DNA from: Dehalococcoidia bacterium
GTDB lineage: Bacteria; Chloroflexota; Dehalococcoidia; SAR202; UBA11138
Reading direction: 5' to 3'
Assembly: GCA_012270665.1 (NCBI GenBank)
Contig: JAAXHY010000100.1
Coordinates: 1 to 7,519 of the forward strand
DNA: 7,519 bases
The translations under genes and the position numbers were made by a program. Position 1 is the stretch's first letter; each line of letters starts with the position of its first letter. Below, piece after piece: positions 1-7,519 of the stretch. The notes below the pieces were generated by a model. It was not told the DNA's origin and ran no database searches. It saw nothing but the letters and a program-made list of their open reading frames with translations.

Positions 1-1
1 C

Positions 2-1822
2 GACGGTGAGAACCGCGCATACAAGCTGATGAACTTCGTGCGGTCCAACCAGGGCACCTGCGTCAACCAGCGTCCCATCGTCAGCAGGGGGGACGTGGTG
101 AAAGTGGGCGACGTGCTCGCAGACAGCCTGTCCACTGGCGAGGGCGAATTGGCGCTGGGTCAGAATCTTCTAGTCGCGTTCATGAGCTGGGAGGGATACA
201 ACTTCGAGGACGCGATCATCCTCAGCAAGCGGCTGGTGAAGGAAGACAGATTCACGTCAATCCACATCGAAAAACACGAGGTGGAATCCAGAGACACCAA
301 GCTGGGCCCTGAAGAGATAACCCGCGACATTCCCAACGTAGGCGAAGAGAGCCTGCGCGACCTCGACGAAGAGGGAATAATCCGCGTCGGGGCCGAAATA
401 GGGCCGGGCGACATCTTGGTCGGAAAGATAACCCCGAAGGGCGAAACCGAACTGAGCGCCGAGGAAAAATTGCTGCGCGCCATATTCGGAGAAAAGGCCC
501 GCGACGTCAAAGATACTTCCCTCCGCGTTCCTCACGGACAGGGTGGCAAGATCATCGAAGTTCGGGTGTTGAGCCGCGACAACAATGATGAGCTTCCTCC
601 CGGCGTCAACAAGCTCGTTCGGCTGTGGGTCGCCCAGACTCGCAAGATTACCGAGGGCGACAAGATGGCGGGCCGCCACGGCAACAAGGGCGTAATCGCC
701 CGCATACTGCCCGAAGAGGATATGCCGTTCCTGCCGGACGGCACGCCGGTTGACATCATCCTGACTCCTCTCGGAGTTCCGTCTCGCATGAATCTGGGCC
801 AGGTGCTCGAAACCCACCTGGGCTGGGCTGCCGGTATTCTGGGATTCAGGGCGATAACTCCAGTGTTCGACGGAGCGCCGGATACCGCTATCGAGGACTC
901 GCTCGGACAGGCATGGATCGTGCAGCAGTCCGGCGCCGCCGACCCGAGAGCGATCGAACGAGACGGCGACCGGCGGATTGACCACGACATAGTGCGTGAG
1001 TGGCTCTCTGAGCGTGGCTATGACTACGACGCCCTTTTCAGCGAACGGGCCGAAAGAGGAGCCGCGTGCGAGGCCAGCGTCCGCATCTGGCTTCAGGGTG
1101 AAAGGGGCATGGACACATCCGCCATGAATGCGGAGGAAGTCCGTGAAGAGGCGCTGCGTCTCAATCGCGACGAGCGGGTTGCCGCGCCATTCATCGGAAA
1201 GTCCACGCTCTACGACGGGCGAACCGGCGAACCGTTCGATCAGCCGATTACCGTCGGCCAGATATACATGATGAAGCTGATCCACCTGGTAGAGGACAAG
1301 ATACACGCCCGTTCGACGGGCCCGTACTCCCTCATCACTCAGCAGCCGCTGGGCGGTAAGGCCCAGTTCGGAGGCCAGCGCTTCGGCGAAATGGAGGTGT
1401 GGGCGCTGGAAGCGTATTCGGCGGCCTACAATCTCCAGGAGATGCTCACCGTCAAGTCCGACGATACCGTCGGCAGGGTCAAGACCTACGAGGCGATAGT
1501 GAAAGGCGAAGACGTCATTCAGCCCGGAATCCCGGAATCCTTCCACGTACTGATGAAGGAGTTGCAGAGCCTCGGCCTGTCGGTCGAATTGATGTACGAA
1601 GAGCCGGAAGAGCTGTCGTTGGGCGACTTCGATGACGACGATATAGCCGACGTAATCTCGATGGCGAACTTCGTCGAGAGCATGGAGTTAGATGACCCGC
1701 CCCCGTTTGCGGTAACAGGCGACCCAATCATAGAAAGCGAGGCTAGACAAGAGGAAACCGGACAGCCGGACGACCAACCCGTTGAGGCCGCGAATCCAGA
1801 ATTCGCCGGCGACGACGACTAA
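2..1822 (+). CDS. rpoB: RNA polymerase subunit beta, C-terminal half (5' end outside window)
   Basis: This is the beta subunit of the core RNA polymerase, which forms the active centre with RpoC. The frame is open from base 2 to a TAA at 1820-1822 (606 residues); the true start lies upstream of the window. Recognisable blocks in order are [73 protein letters not shown] (its first Lys at 662-664 matches a catalytic-centre lysine of the family), [23 protein letters not shown], and the clamp-forming C-terminus with [17 protein letters not shown] and [11 protein letters not shown]. The E. coli SI2 insertion after the FGEKA block is absent, as in Gram-positive-type enzymes. Between FDGA and LYDGRTGE there are about 108 residues, against roughly 20 in Bacillus-type proteins, so about 90 are extra. 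After the conserved end (about 1595) follows a tail of about 75 acidic, Pro-rich residues ending in GDDD. rpoC lies 112 bp downstream in the same operon. Confidence 0.98.
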   Translation, partial: DGENRAYKLMNFVRSNQGTCVNQRPIVSRGDVVKVGDVLADSLSTGEGELALGQNLLVAFMSWEGYNFEDAIILSKRLVKEDRFTSIHIEKHEVESRDTKLGPEEITRDIPNVGEESLRDLDEEGIIRVGAEIGPGDILVGKITPKGETELSAEEKLLRAIFGEKARDVKDTSLRVPHGQGGKIIEVRVLSRDNNDELPPGVNKLVRLWVAQTRKITEGDKMAGRHGNKGVIARILPEEDMPFLPDGTPVDIILTPLGVPSRMNLGQVLETHLGWAAGILGFRAITPVFDGAPDTAIEDSLGQAWIVQQSGAADPRAIERDGDRRIDHDIVREWLSERGYDYDALFSERAERGAACEASVRIWLQGERGMDTSAMNAEEVREEALRLNRDERVAAPFIGKSTLYDGRTGEPFDQPITVGQIYMMKLIHLVEDKIHARSTGPYSLITQQPLGGKAQFGGQRFGEMEVWALEAYSAAYNLQEMLTVKSDDTVGRVKTYEAIVKGEDVIQPGIPESFHVLMKELQSLGLSVELMYEEPEELSLGDFDDDDIADVISMANFVESMELDDPPPFAVTGDPIIESEARQEETGQPDDQPVEAANPEFAGDDD

Positions 1823-1934
1823 CGGGTTCGCGTCTCCAATCGCAGGAAACAGGTCAGGGGTGAAGCATGACTCTCGAGTCAGCGCCACCCCGACGAATAA
1901 GGGTGAAGGCTCAGCCTTTTGATGGAGTGTAAAT
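1823..1934 (+). promoter_or_regulatory. Structured rpoB-rpoC intergenic leader (possible RNA switch)
   Basis: This non-coding spacer contains a compound hairpin: outer stem GGGGTG (1857-1862) with CACCCC (1886-1891), and inner stem TGACT (1868-1872) with AGTCA (1877-1881) around a CTCG tetraloop. An 8-nt direct repeat, GGGTGAAG, occurs at 1858-1865 and 1901-1908, so CACCC (1886-1890) could pair with the second copy (1901-1905) instead of the first. Next comes a short AAGGC/GCCTT hairpin (1906-1918, 3-nt loop) that runs into TTTT at 1917-1920, just before the rpoC ribosome-binding site. The complementarities are read directly from the sequence. A role in attenuation, RNA processing or translational control of rpoC is only inferred. 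I found no convincing promoter here. Confidence 0.4.
1924..1927 (+). promoter_or_regulatory. Ribosome-binding site of rpoC
   Basis: GGAG sits 7 nt before the ATG at 1935, a standard Shine-Dalgarno spacing. It supports that ATG as the rpoC start. The encoded N-terminus ([15 protein letters not shown]) lines up with the usual beginning of RpoC. Confidence 0.75.
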
Positions 1935-6041
<4,107 letters not shown>

Positions 6042-6080
6042 AGCGCGACTGCCGTACAATCGAATCATCCCGAAGAGACA

Positions 6081-6118
6081 AAATCGGCTGGCCCTATTCG
6101 TAAGAGGCCAGCCGATTT
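6081..6118. terminator. Bidirectional intrinsic terminator between rpoC and the kinase cassette
   Basis: A perfect 13-bp inverted repeat, AAATCGGCTGGCC (6081-6093) and GGCCAGCCGATTT (6106-6118), encloses a 12-nt loop. It begins 40 bp after the rpoC stop and 13 bp after the stop of the opposing small gene at 6132. On the minus strand the stem runs into a T-rich stretch (TTTTGTCTCTT). On the plus strand the arm ends in only three T residues followed by GG. It therefore probably terminates the minus-strand operon well and rpoBC less efficiently. The hairpin is seen directly; the efficiency is inferred. Confidence 0.8.
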
Positions 6119-6131
6119 GGATCTGTGTGAC

Positions 6132-6314
6132 CTACACCTCAGTCTCGTACACTATCTCCCCATCCCTCCACACCGGTACCGAGCCGGTCGTCTCTATCGC
6201 TCGCTTCCGCGCCTTAATAGCGGCCCGGCGAAGCGCGGCCTCCGCTCCTACAAAGTGCGCGGGACGTTCACCCTTCACCGGCTTCCGGGCCCCATTACTC
6301 TTATCATCCATCAT
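6132..6314 (-). CDS. Small basic protein paired with a zeta-like kinase (possible antitoxin)
   Basis: This gene encodes 60 residues with a Lys/Arg-rich amphipathic middle (EAALRRAAIKARKRAIET) and a C-terminus VPVWRDGEIVYE. From memory, short proteins of this plan (a conserved A-rich basic helix followed by a W-x-D-G-x-I/V motif) are often encoded directly downstream of chromosomal zeta-toxin-like kinases. This is recall, not a database result. The ATG at 6314 overlaps the TGA of the displaced kinase frame (6313-6311) as ATGA, indicating translational coupling. A second ATG at 6311 has a better distance (6 nt) from the GGAGG at 6322-6318 and may be the real start, giving 59 residues. No signal peptide or membrane segment is seen. 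An antitoxin or kinase-partner role is inferred only from the pairing. Confidence 0.65.
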   Translation of the reverse strand: MMDDKSNGARKPVKGERPAHFVGAEAALRRAAIKARKRAIETTGSVPVWRDGEIVYETEV

Positions 6315-6385
6315 CTCCCTCCCTCTTCTATCACCATCGGCGAACTCCCGGAGGCGTCATATATCACCCACTCATCAACCATATT
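6311..6385 (-). pseudogene. Displaced C-terminal tail of the zeta-like kinase (+1 frame)
   Basis: Immediately after the frame break, the next minus-strand frame encodes 24 residues and a stop, NMVDEWVIYDASGSSPMVIEEGGR in two parts: NMVDEWVIYDASG, then SSPMVIEEGGR. A (V/A)D-x-W-x-(V/I)YD-x-SG segment with a hydrophobic end is what normally follows the NF-x-x-(V/L)Y block in zeta-like kinases. Dropping one G from the GG at 6386-6387 restores a 171-residue protein (6827 to 6311). Its TGA then forms a 4-bp overlap with the next gene, which strongly suggests that this was the original end of the kinase. Confidence 0.75.
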
Positions 6386-6827
6386 CCATGTAAACCTCCC
6401 GAAAGTTGCGCCATCCGGCCTCGAACCGTCGGCGAACGACTTCTTCCGGCACGTCATGTCCACCCTCCGCCACCCGAATACGCACCCGCGCCAACGCCAT
6501 CTCCGGCGCCGGCAATCGTAAGAAGTATAGCCGTATCCGATATCCCCGCGTCCGCCAACGCGGAATCATGCGGGCATACCCCCGCCCGCTCAGCGTCGTC
6601 TCGAAAGCGAAACTCTCGCCCATCCTGACATAACTGTCTATCATTTCCAGCATTATCCTTCCAGCCTGAATCGCGGAGCGAACGGGCTGAAAAGGATTCA
6701 GCCCCGCCGCTATCAGGTCAGCGTTTACGAAAGTTGGACACTCTGCCTCATTGATCAGAAACTCAGTCGCGAACGTCGTCTTGCCCGCCCCGTTCGGCCC
6801 CGCGATTATCAGTATCCTTTTATTCAC
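6375..6827 (-). CDS. Zeta-toxin-like P-loop kinase, C-terminally frameshifted
   Basis: This is a P-loop kinase of the zeta toxin / COG4185-like family. Epsilon-zeta and PezT members phosphorylate UDP-N-acetylglucosamine; the substrate of short chromosomal relatives such as this one is not established. From the proposed GTG start at 6827 the product begins VNKRILIIAGPNGAGKTTFA, with Walker A GPNGAGKT at residues 10-17. It continues with FVNADLIAAGLNPF, then GESFAFETTLSGRGY, RIRLYFLRLPAPEMALARVRIRV, GGHDVPEEVVRRRF and NFREVY, all in the family order. The GTG is preceded by GGGAG at a 6-nt spacing. The longer ATG frame from 6911 adds residues unlike the family. The frame stops at 6375-6377 after 150 residues, missing the usual tail, which is intact in the next frame. 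This could be a real mutation, a sequencing error, or, less likely, recoding. The small gene at 6314 follows in the same operon. Confidence 0.85.
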   Translation of the reverse strand: MNKRILIIAGPNGAGKTTFATEFLINEAECPTFVNADLIAAGLNPFQPVRSAIQAGRIMLEMIDSYVRMGESFAFETTLSGRGYARMIPRWRTRGYRIRLYFLRLPAPEMALARVRIRVAEGGHDVPEEVVRRRFEAGWRNFREVYMEYG

Positions 6828-6855
6828 CCATGTCTCCCATTTCGCCAAACGAAAT

Positions 6856-6885
6856 TTGACACACAATCGAACCCGATGGTAGCAT
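6856..6885 (+). promoter_or_regulatory. Probable sigma-70-type promoter for the T-box/ilvB transcript
   Basis: A perfect -35 element TTGACA (6856-6861) is followed after 18 bp by TAGCAT (6880-6885), a 4-of-6 match to the -10 consensus. This predicts transcription starting near 6892, about 30 nt before the first paired base of the T-box Stem I. The spacing and the lack of any better candidate support it, but the -10 is only moderate. Confidence 0.55.
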
Positions 6886-6920
6886 GATACGTCAAAGTTC
6901 CTGCAACACATGAATCATGT

Positions 6921-7236
6921 TTGCTTTGATAGGGAGTAGTACCTCGGCTGTAGGACGCTAGAGAGTCGGCGCTGGTGGAAATCCGACGTCCCAAGCCTAG
7001 GGAACTCGCCCTTGAGCATCCTGCCTGAAGGGAACAAATGGAGATAGCGAGGGATATAGTCTCGACCAAATGGTCGGGACATTCTGTACCTATCAAGTTC
7101 CTGTGTAAGGCCGGACGGGGTGGCGCCGTTACAAAGCCGAAGAGTGGCGCGGAGCGATTCTCCGCGCAACTTGGGTGGTACCGCGGGGTATCGCTGTAAA
7201 ATACAGTCCCGTCCCAATTAGTGGACGGGATTTTTT
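6921..7236 (+). promoter_or_regulatory. T-box riboswitch, leucine specifier (CTC), controlling ilvB
   Basis: This leader RNA binds uncharged tRNA and then favours readthrough of a terminator. Stem I is traced as AGGG (6931-6934) with CCCT (7009-7012), CCT/GGCT (6942-6949) with AGCC/AGG (6994-7001), GGAC (6953-6956) with GTCC (6988-6991), and GTCGG (6965-6969) with CCGAC (6983-6987), with an AG-rich bulge and a distal GGTGGAA loop. The specifier loop has AGTAGTA (6935-6941) opposite GAA-CTC-G, placing the specifier codon CTC (Leu) at 7005-7007. A 9-bp Stem II hairpin is at 7059-7080 and an 8-bp Stem III at 7147-7167. The T-box TGGTACCGCG is at 7176-7185; its TGGT pairs with a tRNA ending ACCA, as expected for tRNA-Leu. 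The antiterminator is TTGGG (7171-7175) with CCCAA (7213-7217), a 7-nt bulge, and GCGGG (7183-7187) with CCCGT (7208-7212). The B. subtilis ilv-leu leader also reads CUC. I did not resolve the 7081-7146 segment. Confidence 0.95.
7207..7236 (+). terminator. Regulated intrinsic terminator of the T-box leader
   Basis: An 8-bp stem, TCCCGTCC (7207-7214) and GGACGGGA (7223-7230), with an 8-nt loop, is followed by six T residues (7231-7236). Its left arm shares CCCGTCC with the right side of the antiterminator (7208-7217), so the two structures exclude each other. Charged tRNA-Leu should leave this hairpin free to form and stop transcription before ilvB. Confidence 0.93.
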
Positions 7237-7280
7237 GGTTATCAGGGCCAATCAAAATCCTCAAGAAGACAATCGACAAG

Positions 7281-7309
7281 CTGTTCGAACTCGAAACGAA
7301 CAGGGGAGG
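7281..7309 (+). promoter_or_regulatory. ilvB ribosome-binding site with an adjoining hairpin
   Basis: GGGGAGG (7303-7309) lies 10 nt before the ATG at 7320 and fixes that start. Directly before it, CTGTTCG (7281-7287) can pair with CGAACAG (7297-7303) in a 7-bp hairpin with a 9-nt loop, whose last base is the first G of the Shine-Dalgarno. The pairing is seen directly. Any effect on ribosome access is inferred. Confidence 0.6.
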
Positions 7310-7319
7310 CCTAGGAAAT

Positions 7320-7519
7320 ATGCGACGCAACGGAGGACAGATAGTCTGTGAAGCGCTGCTGCGAGAGGGCGTAGATGTAATCTTCGGACTTCCCGGAGGA
7401 GCGATTCTGCCGCTCTATCAGATACTGCCTCAGTATCCGGAACTACACCACATCCTGGTCAGGCACGAGCAGGGCGCGGCGCACGCCGCCGACGGATACG
7501 CCCGTGTCACCGGCAAGCC
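7320..7519 (+). CDS. ilvB: Acetolactate synthase large subunit, N-terminus (3' end outside window)
   Basis: This is the thiamine-diphosphate enzyme that joins two pyruvates, or pyruvate and 2-ketobutyrate, in the first shared step of valine, leucine and isoleucine synthesis. Sixty-six codons are visible, from the ATG at 7320 to the window edge. The protein starts [20 protein letters not shown] and continues with [12 protein letters not shown], then the family hallmark [15 protein letters not shown]. Glu50 in RHEQGA is the catalytic glutamate that activates the cofactor. The frame is open further upstream but has no start codon there, and the GGGGAGG site supports the ATG at 7320. The leucine T-box directly upstream links its expression to tRNA-Leu charging. 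ilvN, ilvC or leu genes may follow, but they lie outside the window. Confidence 0.95.
   Translation, partial: MRRNGGQIVCEALLREGVDVIFGLPGGAILPLYQILPQYPELHHILVRHEQGAAHAADGYARVTGK

Noticed and set aside
257..1546. Long minus-strand open frame antisense to rpoB (429 codons), and shorter ones nearby
   Set aside because: It runs antisense through highly conserved RpoB codons and has no recognisable protein motif. Stop-free antisense frames are expected in GC-biased coding DNA.
1906..1920. AAGGC/GCCTT hairpin plus TTTT as an rpoB terminator
   Set aside because: Five base pairs and four T residues are too weak for efficient termination, and rpoC is expected to be cotranscribed. I kept it only as part of the possible switch.
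6117..6521. Plus-strand open frame over the small protein and kinase genes
   Set aside because: It overlaps two better-supported minus-strand genes in antisense and its translation is low-complexity and unrecognisable.
6828..6911. Extended kinase N-terminus from an ATG at 6911
   Set aside because: The added residues (MCCRNFDVSCYH and onward) do not resemble kinase N-termini and would overlap the promoter region. The GTG at 6827 has a good Shine-Dalgarno and starts right before the P-loop, as in relatives.
7239..7319. Upstream in-frame extension of ilvB, or a leader peptide with Ile/Leu codons (IKILKK...)
   Set aside because: There is no ATG, GTG or TTG in frame, and it lies after the T-box terminator, where a leader-peptide attenuator would make no sense.
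6824..7330. Minus-strand open frame across the T-box leader
   Set aside because: The region is explained by a structured RNA on the plus strand, and the translated frame has no recognisable features.

Overview
The window looks like a bacterial chromosome, moderately GC-rich by eye, most likely from Chloroflexota (a Dehalococcoidia or SAR202-like lineage). This assignment is an inference. It rests on RNA polymerase subunits of Gram-positive/Chloroflexi architecture (no proteobacterial SI2 insert in RpoB and no SI3 insert in the RpoC trigger loop, but a coiled-coil insert near the RpoC N-terminus) and on a transcription-terminating T-box leader before an ilvB gene. T-boxes are common in Firmicutes, Actinobacteria and Chloroflexi. 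No marker here fixes the phylum.

Region 1 (2-6041, + strand) is the rpoB-rpoC operon. RpoB is cut at its 5' end by the window edge; RpoC is complete at 1368 aa. Both carry all the catalytic and zinc motifs I looked for. Both also have lineage-type additions: about 90 extra residues in RpoB, a long coiled coil in RpoC, and acidic low-complexity tails on both. The 112-bp gap between the genes holds an unusual potential RNA structure in which one CACCC segment can pair with either of two GGGTGAAG repeats.

Region 2 (6081-6827, - strand except for the shared terminator) is a two-gene cassette: a zeta-toxin-like P-loop kinase followed by a small basic protein of the type often found beside such kinases. 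The kinase frame is broken one base before its conserved C-terminal tail. The tail is intact in the next frame and ends in a 4-bp ATGA overlap with the small gene, so the original (or correct) gene very probably continued to 6311. A 13-bp hairpin at 6081-6118 lies between the convergent rpoC and cassette genes and can terminate from both sides.

Region 3 (6856-7519, + strand) is a promoter, a well-formed T-box riboswitch and the first 66 codons of ilvB (acetolactate synthase large subunit). I traced Stem I, a specifier loop with the leucine codon CTC, Stems II and III, the T-box sequence, and a mutually exclusive antiterminator and terminator. Uncharged tRNA-Leu should therefore switch on branched-chain amino acid synthesis. 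The usual rpsL-rpsG-fusA genes do not follow rpoC here.

I see no system of completely unknown type. The observations most worth checking are the broken zeta-like kinase with its coupled small partner, the switch-like rpoB-rpoC intergenic RNA, and the leucine T-box.
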